Source of the DNA: Planctomycetota bacterium
GTDB taxonomy: Bacteria > Planctomycetota > JAJSAM01
NCBI GenBank assembly: GCA_024274785.1
Contig: JAJSAM010000026.1
Span: 173,048 to 237,047, forward strand
DNA: 64,000 nt
Direction: 5' to 3'
Below the pieces are notes generated by a model that saw nothing but the letters and a program-made list of their open reading frames with translations, was not told where the DNA came from and searched no databases. Position numbers and translations under genes: made by a program. Of this stretch, positions 15,386-23,849 are shown piece after piece; positions within the stretch are counted from its first letter, which is position 1, and every line of letters begins with the position of its first letter.

Positions 15386-15943
15386 ATGTACGACGAGATC
15401 CTCCTCGAAACGGAAGAGAGGATGGAGAAGGCGGTGGAGCATCTCTCCGTCGAGTATCGCGGGATCCGTTCCGGCCGTGCCACACCGGGCCTCGTGGAAA
15501 ACGTCCGCGTCGACTACTACGGCAGCATGCAGCCCCTGAAGGCGACGGCCTCGATCGCCATCCCCGAGCCCCGGCTCGTCGTGATCAAACCCTTCGACCC
15601 CTCGAGCATCAAGGACATCGAGAAGGCCCTGCAGACCTCCGATCTCGGCATCCAGCCGTCATGTGACGGGAAGCTGATCCGGCTCGAGATTCCCCCCCTC
15701 TCCGAGGAACGCCGGAGGAAACTCGCCGGCATGGTCAAGGAGAAGGGCGAGGATGCCCGCGTCGCCATCCGCAACATCCGCAGAGACGGCAACCGCCAGG
15801 CCGACAAGGCGGAGAAGGACAAGCATGTCTCCGAGGACGAGCAGCACGAGTTGAAGGAAGAGATCCAGAAACTCACCAGGCAGTACGAAGAGAAAGTCGA
15901 CGAGATCCTGAAGCGGAAGACCGAAGAGATCATGGAAGTCTGA
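15386..15943 (+). CDS. frr: Ribosome recycling factor
   Basis: Splits post-termination ribosomes together with EF-G. The 185-residue length matches the family. The sequence starts MYDEILLETEERMEKAVEHL, with RSGRATPGLVENVRVDYYG, and the C-terminal helix segment RRDGNRQADKAEKD is typical. The ATG at 15386 follows the repeat-derived GAGAAAGGCGGGC. Last gene of the rpsB-tsf-pyrH-frr operon; tRNA-Lys follows 34 bases later. Confidence 0.96.
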   Translation: MYDEILLETEERMEKAVEHLSVEYRGIRSGRATPGLVENVRVDYYGSMQPLKATASIAIPEPRLVVIKPFDPSSIKDIEKALQTSDLGIQPSCDGKLIRLEIPPLSEERRRKLAGMVKEKGEDARVAIRNIRRDGNRQADKAEKDKHVSEDEQHELKEEIQKLTRQYEEKVDEILKRKTEEIMEV

Positions 15944-15977
15944 TCCCGCGACGGGCCCGCAGGCAACCAGGTACGGT

Positions 15978-16053
15978 GGGGGCATAGCTCAGTCGGTAGA
16001 GCAACGGTCTTTTAAACCGTGGGTCACAGGTTCGAATCCTGTTGCCCCTACCA
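15978..16053 (+). tRNA. tRNA-Lys (anticodon UUU)
   Basis: Cloverleaf with acceptor GGGGGCA paired to TGCCCCT, anticodon stem ACGGT/ACCGT around loop CTTTTAA (TTT at 34-36), T-arm ACAGGTTCGAATCCTGT and encoded CCA at 16051-16053. Confidence 0.96.
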
Positions 16054-16300
16054 CCGCCCGCGGTTCGCTCCGCTCACTGCGGGGCGGCACGCGGCTTCGC
16101 CGTCCACCGCCTCCAGTCGCTTCGCTCCTTCCAGGCGGCGGCCGACTGCGCCGGGTGCCGTGTTCGGACCACCATCCCCATCCCTCCTTCGTCGGTGTGG
16201 GGATGGTGATCCTCACCGGTGGGTTGCTTTCCAGGGGCGTGTACGCCCCTACGGATCGGGCTCGCTCCGCTCCCCCGAACCTACCCCAACACGCTAACGC
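16054..16300 (+). other. Non-coding stretch with two strong hairpins
   Basis: No supported gene. Two inverted repeats stand out: an 11-bp perfect stem CACCATCCCCA/TGGGGATGGTG (16170-16180 and 16198-16208, loop 17) and a 7-bp stem AGGGGCG/CGCCCCT around TGTA (16233-16250). Further short GC-rich palindromes occur around TTCGCTCCGCTC. They could terminate the tRNA-Lys transcript, though no T-run follows, or be part of the repeat-rich island that continues to 16575. Confidence 0.6.
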
Positions 16301-16575
16301 CTGGTGCGGGCGGCGGCGAAGGCGCTTCGCTGTTCGCCTGGTGCGGACCGCGGCGAAGGCGCTTCGCTGTTCGCCTGGTGCGGGCGGCGGCGAAGGCGCT
16401 TCGCTGTTCGCCTGGTGCGGACCGCGGCGAAGGCGCTTCGCTGTTCGCCTGGTGCGGGCGGCGGCGAAGGCGCTTCGCTGTTCGCCTGGTGCGGGCGGCG
16501 GCGAAGGCGCTTCGCTGTTCGCCTGGTGCGGACCGCGGCGAAGGCGCTTCGCTGTTCGCCTGGTGCGGGCGGCCG
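16301..16575 (+). repeat. 37-bp tandem repeat array, seven units plus a partial one
   Basis: Units start at 16301, 16338, 16375, 16412, 16449, 16486, 16523 and 16560 (partial). Each contains GCGAAGGCGCTTCGC, a 6-bp stem with a GCG loop, within a wider GGCGAA...TTCGCC dyad. Two variants differ at one block (GGGCGGC or GGACCGC) in the order A-B-A-B-A-A-B-A. All six frames are open, so the long open frames here are an effect of the repeat. It is not CRISPR-like because there are no unique spacers. Confidence 0.9.
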
Positions 16576-16653
16576 GGTATGGACGCCTCGATTGTCGCTG
16601 CGCTCCAATCTCGCCAGTCGGTGCGCGCAACTCCCGCCACCTCTGTTCCTCTG

Positions 16654-17487
16654 TCAGTCCGCGAACGCGTCCATGCCCTCGGCCAGTCTCCGCGGAGGGG
16701 GAATCAGGGAGATGACCTCGGTGGCTGTCTCTTCGATCGTCTTTACCGTGACGTCCACGATGGGCCAGTTCTTGCGCCTGCTGAAGATCTCGTAGGCGTA
16801 GGCCAGCTCTTTTTCCACGTGGCTCAGGTCGGCATAACCGAAGGCTGAGGTTTTCATGTGTTGCGCACGAACCTGGCGGATGCTCGACAGGCGCTGGGGC
16901 TCCGCGGTCAGCGCCACCACCTTGTACGCCGGGACCTCGAAGAGCTGCTTCGGTGGCGGGACGTTGTAGACCAGCGGGATGTTCGCCACACGCCAGCCCC
17001 GATAGCCGAGGTAGATCGAGAGCGGGGTCTTCGAGGTCCGGGAGACGCCGATGATGACCAGGTCGGCCTGGTCGAGCTCGTGGACGTTGCGACCGTCGTC
17101 GTGGCGCACCGTGAAATCCATCGCTTCGACGCGATCGAGATAACCGGAATCGAAGGGGTTGAAGATACCCGGTTCCACGCGCGGCGACGCCTTCAGCAGA
17201 TCCGAGAGGCGGGCGATCAGCGGCCCCATCAGGTCGATCGTCATTACGTTGACCGCGCGCCCGCGGTTGAGGATCAGGCTGCGCAGTTCCGAGGCCACCA
17301 GCGTGTGGATGATGAACCCGTTGCGCCGGGCGGCATCATCCACGATCTCTCGGATCTTCTCCGCGGTGCGGACCTTCCGGTGCCGGACCACCTCCACGCC
17401 GGTGTCATCGAACTGCGACAGAGCCGCGCCAAGGACTCGCTCGGCGGTCGAACCCGTGGCATCGGACACGACGTAGATCCGGGGCAT
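16654..17487 (-). CDS. PPDK regulatory protein (DUF299 kinase/pyrophosphorylase)
   Basis: Members of this family switch pyruvate phosphate dikinase or PEP synthetase by ADP-dependent phosphorylation and phosphate-dependent dephosphorylation of a threonine. The 277-residue sequence starts IYVVSDATGSTAE, has the P-loop-like GVSRTSKTPLSIYLG and the later RLSSIRQVR segment. The ATG at 17487 follows AAAGGAAG; an in-frame ATG at 17541 lies inside the dispersed repeat and would add 18 unrelated residues. Neither PPDK nor PpsA is encoded in the window. Confidence 0.9.
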   Translation of the reverse strand: MPRIYVVSDATGSTAERVLGAALSQFDDTGVEVVRHRKVRTAEKIREIVDDAARRNGFIIHTLVASELRSLILNRGRAVNVMTIDLMGPLIARLSDLLKASPRVEPGIFNPFDSGYLDRVEAMDFTVRHDDGRNVHELDQADLVIIGVSRTSKTPLSIYLGYRGWRVANIPLVYNVPPPKQLFEVPAYKVVALTAEPQRLSSIRQVRAQHMKTSAFGYADLSHVEKELAYAYEIFSRRKNWPIVDVTVKTIEETATEVISLIPPPRRLAEGMDAFAD

Positions 17488-17532
17488 GGCCTTCCTTTCG
17501 GGTGGGGGATTGGCCCCCGTGGCGAGAAGTCT

Positions 17533-17845
17533 AGCCCGCATTCCTCACCATTGCACACGATCTGAGGGGCGGTCGCGGCGCATCGCTGCGTCAGACCTCC
17601 TCCGAGATGGGAAGGCGTCGCGTCGTCGGTCTTCCTGGCGCTGCATCCACGCCTGCCTCCTCAGATACACCCGGCCGTGGCCGCAACCCGTCAGAACGCA
17701 ACCTATCCTCCGGTGGATTCACGGGTTTCCGAAACGCGGCGCGCGCACTGGTGAGAAAGGCGGGCTACCACGCATTCCTCACCATTGCACACGATCTGAG
17801 GGGCGGTCGCGGCGCATCGCTGCGTCAGACCTCCTCCGAGATGGG
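17533..17845 (-). mobile_element. 313-bp composite repeat element, copy A
   Basis: Two direct copies of the junction repeat (17533-17611 and 17771-17845) flank a 159-bp spacer. An element of the same length and about 90% or better identity lies at 52058-52370. Just before the second repeat the spacer holds an inverted partial copy of the repeat end (GGTGAGAAAGGCGGGCT), so the centre can form a hairpin, and a dyad TTTCCGAAA lies in the spacer. No convincing ORF or transposase is present. On the minus strand the outer end faces ppsR. It is a non-autonomous repetitive element of unknown type. Confidence 0.75.
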
Positions 17846-17870
17846 CCAGCTCTACACCTCGCTGAGAACG

Positions 17871-17886
17871 ATTCTCTCGTTAGAAT
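17871..17886 (+). promoter_or_regulatory. Inverted repeat overlapping a -10-like box upstream of mscS
   Basis: ATTCT and AGAAT are separated by CTCGTT, and TAGAAT (17881-17886) matches a sigma70 -10 box at five of six positions. No clear -35 is seen at the right distance (TCGCTG at 17859). It lies 29 bases before the mscS start. Confidence 0.35.
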
Positions 17887-17914
17887 ACTTCGGGCGTGTA
17901 ACCGGAGGGCGGCA

Positions 17915-18763
17915 ATGGCTGAATATGCGAAGTGGTGGGCGGAACTGGATCCCTGGATCAAGAGCGGCATCGTCGTGGCGTTCGTGGCCGTAGCTTCAGT
18001 CCTGGTGAAGAAGCTCCTCCTCGGCCGCCTCGAGAAAATGGCCGCGGCCACCGACAACGATGTCGATGACCGCCTGGTGCAGTTTTTCCGCAGCTTCTTC
18101 TTCGTCATCGTCTTCTTCCTCGCTCTGATCTGGGTGCTGACGATCCACGGGAAGAAGGTGTCGGCGCTGCTGGCCGGCGCCGGGATCGGGGCCATCGCCA
18201 TCGGCCTCGCCGCGAAGGAAACGCTGGCGGACGTCCTCGCCGGCGTGTTCCTGATCACCGACCGCCCGATCCGCACCGGCGACCGCGTGAAGATCGAGCG
18301 GATCGGCAAGCACTGGGGAGGGTGGGGCGACGTCCTCGATGTCGGGCTGCGTCGCACCAAGGTGCGCAACACCGACGGCGTCGTCGTCAACTACCCGAAC
18401 AATGTCCTCAGCAACTCCGTGATCACGAACTTCTCCGACGATCCCACCCCGGTGCGCGTGAGGGTGCGATTCCAGGTCGACTACACCGCCGACCTCGAAG
18501 AGGCGTGTGAGGTGGCGCGAAAAGCCATCGAGCGCACCGCAGGGATCATCCCCGACACCGGACAGATTCTCGTCCGGTCGCTCTGGGACGACGAACGCGG
18601 TCACCTCCTCGCCGGAGTCCTGCTCGAAGGACGGTACAAGCTCGCCGACGTTCGTGCCCGGAGCCGCGTGCGCTCCGTGGTTCTCACGCATCTGCTGTCC
18701 GACCTGAAGGCCGCCCGCATCCCCTATCCCGCACCCCGCATGATCGTCCGCAACGAGGAGTAG
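17915..18763 (+). CDS. Small-conductance mechanosensitive channel, MscS family
   Basis: Opens under membrane tension to release solutes during hypo-osmotic shock. The 282-residue protein has two or three hydrophobic segments (18-35, 58-82, 88-115), the Gly/Ala-rich pore helix AGAGIGAIAIGLAAKETLADV, the Sm-like beta domain (ITDRPIRTGDRVKI, VVVNYPNNVLSNSVITNFS) and a C-terminal alpha/beta domain. The ATG at 17915 follows GGAGGG; the same frame is open further upstream through the repeat element but shows no homology there. It converges end to end with the next gene. Confidence 0.92.
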   Translation: MAEYAKWWAELDPWIKSGIVVAFVAVASVLVKKLLLGRLEKMAAATDNDVDDRLVQFFRSFFFVIVFFLALIWVLTIHGKKVSALLAGAGIGAIAIGLAAKETLADVLAGVFLITDRPIRTGDRVKIERIGKHWGGWGDVLDVGLRRTKVRNTDGVVVNYPNNVLSNSVITNFSDDPTPVRVRVRFQVDYTADLEEACEVARKAIERTAGIIPDTGQILVRSLWDDERGHLLAGVLLEGRYKLADVRARSRVRSVVLTHLLSDLKAARIPYPAPRMIVRNEE

Positions 18764-20251
18764 TCAGCGGGGATAGCGCATCACGTAGACCCCTCCGCCC
18801 ACCTCCGGGTGGCGGGCGTTCTTCGGGAACTTGCCCGGGATTCGGAGCGTGGTGGTCTTCCCGGCCCGGATCTCCACAACCTGCAGCGTCAGGTGGACCG
18901 TCGAATCACCCTTGCGGCGGCCCGTCTGCACGAAATAGAGGCCCGGGGAAAGCGGTACCGTCTCGCCGCGCTTTTCGAGTTTCACCTTCTGCTTCGGCTT
19001 CAGCGGGAAGTCGCCGAGCGGGCAGATGGAAACGACCGAGTCCTTTCCGCCGGCGCCGAGAACCAGCTTGAGCGCAGTCCGTCCCGAGTCCTCCACCTTG
19101 TCGGCCATCGCCGCGGGCGCGCCGAGCACGATCTCGGTCGTGGCCTTCTTCCCCGGTTTGCTTCTCGCCACCGCGATACCGGCCCGGCCGCCCTTCGCCG
19201 CCTGAATCACGTAGTCGCCGGGGCCGAGGTCGAAGGTGAACTCGCCGTCCGCGTTCGTCTTCGAACGGAAAACGTCGTGGAGCCGCGGGTCGTTCCCCAC
19301 CTCGTTCCAGATGTACATCGCGATCCGGGCCCCGGAAACCACAGCACCATCACCGTTGGTCACCACGAGGGTCATCTCGCAGGTTGACGTGTAGTACTTC
19401 GTCGAGTTGATCACGGAGACGCCGCCGAGATCGGAGAGGACCTGGTCGGCCTCCGGCTTGCCGATCGCCCGGGAGAGCACCAGGGCCGCGCGCTTGACGT
19501 CCCCCTTGAACCAGCCCTGGTCGAGCTTGCCGGACGGCTCGCAGGCGCCGAGGAAATGCCAGGGGCGTTTGCCCTCCCCGGTGAAAACCTCGCACCAGGC
19601 GTGGTTGCTGGCCTTGAACGTCCAGTAGGGAGTGCTGGCGATGCGGGCCGGTACGCCCATCGACCGCGCCACCGCATTGAAGAAGATGCCCTCCTCCTCG
19701 CACCGGCCATATCCGCGCTCGAGGATCTCGAGGGGGCTGGAATCCTCAGGCGGCGTACCCTTGAAGGTGACCTTCGACCCGCACCAGCGGTTCACCTCGA
19801 GCGCCGCCTGCTCGAGCGACTTCACCCGGCGCTGCCGGAGTTTCGGCAGCACCTCGTTCCAGAAGTACTTTCGCCAGTTTTCGAGCTTCTCGTCCCCGGA
19901 CTGGATGGGCAGCACGTAGTGGAGAAAGATCTCCTCCGGCAGGGCCTTCGTCCAGCTCAACTCGCGGCGCGCCTTGTAGGCATACTTCACGTGCTCGACG
20001 AGGATCTCTTCCGTGAGCTTGTCGCGGTGGTGCGGGGGCATCTTCGCGAGCAGGAACGCGGCGCCGACCCGTTCCTGCGGATCGAGCCTGATCAGTGCTG
20101 CGCGATAGACCCGGCCCTTGCTCCCGGAGAGCGCGCGCGCGGCGGCGCCGCGGAACTCCTCCGGGACGTCCTTCAGGAGTTCGTCCGGAGCCGCCGCGGC
20201 CGGTGAGACGAGAGGGACCAGGAGCAGCAGGACAAGCACGATCTTTCGCAA
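18764..20251 (-). CDS. Secreted transglutaminase-like protein with carboxypeptidase-regulatory-like domain
   Basis: The signal peptide (VLVLLLLVPLVSPAAAA) is followed by a helical region and a transglutaminase core at about residues 170-265: catalytic-type Cys in GYGRCEEEGIFF and His in SNHAWCEVF, with GACEP where the third residue usually lies. A beta-sandwich domain follows (TNGDGAVVSGARIAMYIW ... FTFDLGPGDYVIQAAKGG), typical of carboxypeptidase-regulatory-like folds. The TTG start at 20251 is chosen because GGAGG lies eight bases upstream and the signal peptide starts there. Substrate unknown; a periplasmic peptidase or structural role is possible. Confidence 0.75.
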   Translation of the reverse strand: MRKIVLVLLLLVPLVSPAAAAPDELLKDVPEEFRGAAARALSGSKGRVYRAALIRLDPQERVGAAFLLAKMPPHHRDKLTEEILVEHVKYAYKARRELSWTKALPEEIFLHYVLPIQSGDEKLENWRKYFWNEVLPKLRQRRVKSLEQAALEVNRWCGSKVTFKGTPPEDSSPLEILERGYGRCEEEGIFFNAVARSMGVPARIASTPYWTFKASNHAWCEVFTGEGKRPWHFLGACEPSGKLDQGWFKGDVKRAALVLSRAIGKPEADQVLSDLGGVSVINSTKYYTSTCEMTLVVTNGDGAVVSGARIAMYIWNEVGNDPRLHDVFRSKTNADGEFTFDLGPGDYVIQAAKGGRAGIAVARSKPGKKATTEIVLGAPAAMADKVEDSGRTALKLVLGAGGKDSVVSICPLGDFPLKPKQKVKLEKRGETVPLSPGLYFVQTGRRKGDSTVHLTLQVVEIRAGKTTTLRIPGKFPKNARHPEVGGGVYVMRYPR

Positions 20252-20331
20252 GGGACGCCTCCTTCGAGTGAATGGCGATTTTCGCCGCCTGCCGGGCGAG
20301 GGAAAAGGACTACCCGATCCCGGCGGCGCCA

Positions 20332-20693
20332 CCCCGCTCGCGCCGAACCTTCTCCGACAGCCGCGACCAGGATCACCACGGCGAGAAAGGGGCCGGGACT
20401 CTCGATGAAGGCTGCGGCAATGAGAAGGCCCTTGCCGAACAGCCCGGTGAGGAGCAGGACGTGGCGACGGCTCCGCCCGACCAGGGGTCCCGCCAGACCA
20501 TCGCCAGGAGCAGCATCATCATGGGAACGGAGGTCCGGAGGGCGAGGATCTCCTTGCTGGCCCCGAGGGTCTTCCGGGTGAGCAGGTCGGCCAGCATCCA
20601 CACGCCGCTGAAGAGCCCGAGCAGCACTTCCGCCGGCAGGTGATACCCAAGTGTGTAGCGCGCGTAGAAGCTAGCGCCCTTCATGCAGGCCAA
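20332..20693 (-). pseudogene. Truncated, frameshifted membrane transporter remnant (MFS-like)
   Basis: The first frame encodes YARYTLGYHLPAEVLLGLFS and SVPMMMLLLAMVWRDP, and after a shift near 20480 a second frame continues with RRHVLLLTGLFGKGLLIAAA and a third hydrophobic segment FLAVVILVAAVGEG, after which similarity to a membrane protein stops. This looks like the first three helices of a major-facilitator-type protein. It starts two to eleven bases after the ABC permease stop and ends 80 bases before the transglutaminase gene, so the rest of the gene was probably lost. Confidence 0.55.
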
Positions 20694-20694
20694 C

Positions 20695-21507
20695 CTACTT
20701 CAGCATCCGGCCACTCATCCGGTGGACGCCGAGCCAGCCGAAGAAGGAGGCGAGGACGACCAGGACGATGGGACAGGCCCAGGCCCAGGAGACCGTGACG
20801 TGGTTCGTACCGGAGATGATCAGGCGGAAGCTCTCGATGACGTGGAACATCGGCAGGGCGTAGGCGAGCCCCTGCAGCGCGTCCGGCAGGGTGTTCACCG
20901 GGAACATCAGGCCGGAGAAGAACACGAGCGGGGTCAGGCCGATGGTGAAGTAGAACTGGAAGTGGTTCATGTTCTTCACGAGCGAAGTCACGGTCAGCGC
21001 CAGCCCTCCGAAGGCCATCGCGGTGACGAAACCGAAGACGGGGATCAGCAGAGCGTACGGGGAGACGATCTTGCCGAAAGCGAGCAGCACCAACCCCACG
21101 ATCGTTCCGAACAGCGCTCCCTTGGTGGCGCACCACAAGAGCTCTCCGGCGAAGATGTCCCGGACGGTGAGGGGGGTTGCCCGCATGGCCTCGTACGTCT
21201 GCTGGAACCGCAATCGGACCCAGGTTCCGTAGGTCGCCTCGAAGGAGGCGGTATAGACGCAGGTCATCGCCAGCACGCCGGGGGCCATGAACGAGGCAAA
21301 GTCGAGACCCGCGAACTCCGTGTCCACGAAGCGGCCTACCCCGAGGCCCACCGCCAGCAGGAAGAACACCGGCTCGAGCACCGCCGGCGTCGCGTTGGCC
21401 ACGAAGGTGTCCGAGTAGACGCGCCAGTGCCGGACCCAGACGCTGGCGACGCGCTTCACCACCGAAGGGGCGCGAACTGGACGGGTGGGTGGTCTCGCAT
21501 TACTCAT
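20695..21507 (-). CDS. ABC-2 type (NodJ/DrrB-like) permease
   Basis: A 270-residue integral membrane protein with about six hydrophobic segments, starting with VANATPAVLEPVFFLLAVGLG and including MAPGVLAMTCVYTASFEATY and PLVFFSGLMFPVNTLPDALQ, the latter typical of ABC-2 exporters for lipids, polysaccharides or drugs. Its start overlaps the stop of the ATPase gene by eight bases, so the two form one exporter. Substrate not deducible. Confidence 0.9.
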   Translation of the reverse strand: MSNARPPTRPVRAPSVVKRVASVWVRHWRVYSDTFVANATPAVLEPVFFLLAVGLGVGRFVDTEFAGLDFASFMAPGVLAMTCVYTASFEATYGTWVRLRFQQTYEAMRATPLTVRDIFAGELLWCATKGALFGTIVGLVLLAFGKIVSPYALLIPVFGFVTAMAFGGLALTVTSLVKNMNHFQFYFTIGLTPLVFFSGLMFPVNTLPDALQGLAYALPMFHVIESFRLIISGTNHVTVSWAWACPIVLVVLASFFGWLGVHRMSGRMLK

Positions 21508-22402
21508 GGAGCCCCCTCCCGGTGAGCTTCAGAAAGACATCCTCGAGGGAGGTCTGTCTCAGGTGGGGCGCGGAGATGCCGTGCTCCCCGAGCCAGTTCC
21601 GGAGTGCGGTCTCATCATCATCAAAGACATAGACGCGATCGCCGTGATGTTCGACCAGGCTCCCGTCCGGGACGGCCGCATCGCCGGGGGACTCCCGTTC
21701 GTCGAACTCCAGCACGCAGGACGGCAGCGTCCGGTGGATCAGCTCGGTGGGGGAGCCCTCCGTGATCAGTTGCCCCTGGTCGAGAATCCCCACCCGGTCG
21801 GCCAGTTGCGAGGCCTCCTCCATATAGTGGGTGGTGAGCAGGATGGTCATGCCCTTTTCCATCAGCTTTCGGAGCGTCGTCCAGATGACCTGGCGCACCT
21901 GGGGATCCAGTCCCGTCGTCGGTTCGTCGAGCAGGAGGATCTCCGGATCGGAGAGCAGCGCCCGCGCGATGAGGAGACGGCGCTTCATCCCGCCGGAGAG
22001 TGCCTGCGTCGGCATCTTCTCGCGACCGGTGAGTGAGACGAATTCGAGGAGTTCCGCCACCCTCTCCCGGAACGCCCGGCCCTTCAGCCAGAAGAACAGG
22101 CCGTAGATGCGGAGGTTCTCGAGGACGTTCAGTTCGTCGTCGAGGGCATCGCTCTGCATGACCACGCCGAGGTGCGCCTTCACCTCGCTCTGCATTTTCC
22201 AGGGGTCCATGCCGAGGACGCGCATCTCTCCCTCATGGCGCGGCAGCACGCCCCCGATCATCTTCGAGAGCGTGGTCTTGCCGGCCCCGTTCGGCCCGAG
22301 CAGCGCGTAGCAGATGCCCTTTTCCATGCTCAGGCTGACGGAACGGACCGCGGTCAGGTCGCCGAACTTCCGGGTTACATTCTTCAGGTCAATCACGGTC
22401 AT
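21500..22402 (-). CDS. ABC transporter ATP-binding protein (NodI/DrrA-like)
   Basis: Walker A GPNGAGKT, signature LSGGMKRRL, Walker B EILLLDEP with PTTGLDPQ, and the H-loop TTHYMEEA are all intact. The C-terminal 70 residues form the extra domain found in DrrA-type ATPases. The ATG at 22402 starts TVIDLKNVTRKFG and is preferred to the in-frame ATG at 22441. Partner of the permease downstream. Confidence 0.93.
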   Translation of the reverse strand: MTVIDLKNVTRKFGDLTAVRSVSLSMEKGICYALLGPNGAGKTTLSKMIGGVLPRHEGEMRVLGMDPWKMQSEVKAHLGVVMQSDALDDELNVLENLRIYGLFFWLKGRAFRERVAELLEFVSLTGREKMPTQALSGGMKRRLLIARALLSDPEILLLDEPTTGLDPQVRQVIWTTLRKLMEKGMTILLTTHYMEEASQLADRVGILDQGQLITEGSPTELIHRTLPSCVLEFDERESPGDAAVPDGSLVEHHGDRVYVFDDDETALRNWLGEHGISAPHLRQTSLEDVFLKLTGRGLHE

Positions 22403-22612
22403 GGGCCGATCTCCGCAGAGTCCGGGGATCCTAACCCGCACCGGGGCGATCGACGCAACTCAGGTCGAGCAGGGCCGCTCATCCGGTGGGAACCACGCTC
22501 GGAGGGCGGTGCTCCGCCGCCGCCGCGCTGGTCCGGAGAGCGGTCGCATTTCGTGATGCCCGGACGAGACGGAAGTCGTCCCTCCGATGGTGCCCTCGAA
22601 GGTCCGCGGAGA
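22403..22612 (-). other. Non-coding gap between the ABC exporter and truB
   Basis: Both flanking genes are on the minus strand, so this holds the exporter's promoter region and the 3' region of truB. A GGCGGTGCTCCGCCGCC palindrome near 22507 is the only structure noticed. No convincing gene or promoter box. Confidence 0.4.
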
Positions 22613-23533
22613 TCAGCCCAGCCGGCGCAGGATCTCGTCCACCGCGTGCGGCAGCACTTTTTTCGGGCGGAGGGAACCGTCGGGGTTGATCCGGCCGATG
22701 CCCATCAGGAACTCCCCGGTGTCGTCGAGGATCGCGTAGCTTCTGCCGACCTCGAGGCGGCTCGTGAGTTTGACCGTGTTCCCGCGGATGAAGACCTTCG
22801 CCTCTGCAAGCGACAGGCGAACCTCCTTCAGTCCGACCACCCTCGGGATCACCAGCGGTGGCTGCACGGCGGAAAGGATCGTCCTTCGCGGGATCTCGGC
22901 ATACTTGTAGATGCGAACGCCGTCCTCGGCGAGAAACGGACCGATGGCGGTCCGACGGAGAGCGATCAGGCCGGCGGGAAGTCCGAGACTCTCCCCGAGA
23001 TCCCGGGCCAGCGCGCGCAGGTACGTGCCGGTGCCGCAGGCCACTTCGAGGTCGATTTCCGGCCAGCGATCCCGTAGCATCCGGATCTCGTGAATCACGA
23101 CCCGCCTTGGCGCCAGGGCGGGAGCGCGACCCTTGCGGGCGAGCCGGTAGGCCGGCTTGCCACCCACCTTCAGGGCGGAGTGGGCGGGGGGCACCTGCTC
23201 GATCTCCCCGACGAATTCCCGAAGGGCGGCGTCGAGCCCGGCCGGGGCCGACCTTCCCGGATCGGCGCGCAGGACGACTTCGCCCTCTATGTCCAGCGTA
23301 TCGGTGCGCTCTCCGAAGATCACGGTGGCCCGGTAGACCTTCCTGAGGTCGTTCAGGCTCTCGGTCAGCCGGGTGACGTCACCGAAGAGGACGATCAGGA
23401 CCCCCGTGGCGAAGGGGTCGAGCGTGCCCGCGTGCCCGACCCTCTTGCGCATCCGAAGCGCCCTCTTGATCGGATCGATGGCACGGGCGGAGGTGATGTC
23501 CTCGCCCTTGTCGACGACAATCAGACCGTGCAT
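22613..23533 (-). CDS. truB: tRNA pseudouridine-55 synthase
   Basis: Modifies U55 in the T-loop of tRNAs. The active-site motif VGHAGTLDPFATGVL carries the catalytic Asp, and KVYRATVIFGERTDTLD, GEIEQVPPAHSALKVGGKPAY and CGTGTYLRALARDLG are typical; the C-terminal PUA-like part ends near residue 305. The ATG at 23533 follows AGGAG and gives HGLIVVDKGEDITSARA; the frame upstream of it is open but non-homologous. The usual infB-rbfA neighbours are absent. Confidence 0.94.
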   Translation of the reverse strand: MHGLIVVDKGEDITSARAIDPIKRALRMRKRVGHAGTLDPFATGVLIVLFGDVTRLTESLNDLRKVYRATVIFGERTDTLDIEGEVVLRADPGRSAPAGLDAALREFVGEIEQVPPAHSALKVGGKPAYRLARKGRAPALAPRRVVIHEIRMLRDRWPEIDLEVACGTGTYLRALARDLGESLGLPAGLIALRRTAIGPFLAEDGVRIYKYAEIPRRTILSAVQPPLVIPRVVGLKEVRLSLAEAKVFIRGNTVKLTSRLEVGRSYAILDDTGEFLMGIGRINPDGSLRPKKVLPHAVDEILRRLG

Positions 23534-23849
23534 CTGGACTCCTGATGGAAGAACACCCGGCGGCCGTCCAGCCCCGCAGGAGATCAACAGGATAAGGGGC
23601 CGCGCAAGAATAACTGCGGGTTCGAGGGCAGCGGGATCCCGCCCGGCCGCATGGATGGATCGTCCGGGAGAAGAGAGCGGGAGCTTTTCATCGATTTGCC
23701 GGCGAACGGAAACACCGGTACGATCGTATGCAGTGATCAGGGCGGCGCCCGGTCCGGCAAGACCCGCCGAAGAGGTCTTTTCGGGACGTGACCGCCGGGG
23801 CATACAATTCGTGGTGGTTCCGGAAATGAACAGAGAGGATTGCAAACCG
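23534..23849. other. Divergent intergenic region between truB and a lipoprotein gene
   Basis: 316 bases between two divergent starts. TACAAT at 23803-23808 is a good -10 box for the lipoprotein gene, but no matching -35 is seen at normal spacing (TTCGGG at 23780). The rest holds GC-rich sequence with no gene I can support. Confidence 0.4.

Noticed and set aside
16301-16575. CRISPR array
   Set aside because: Repeats are contiguous with no unique spacers, and no cas genes are present.
16155-16848. Several long open frames on both strands over the 37-bp tandem repeat
   Set aside because: Their translations are repeats of Arg/Ala-rich units caused by a repeat length that keeps every frame open; no start signals or homology.
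17486-17914. N-terminal extension of mscS through the repeat element
   Set aside because: The frame is open but encodes repeat-derived residues; RBS and the MscS start support ATG 17915.
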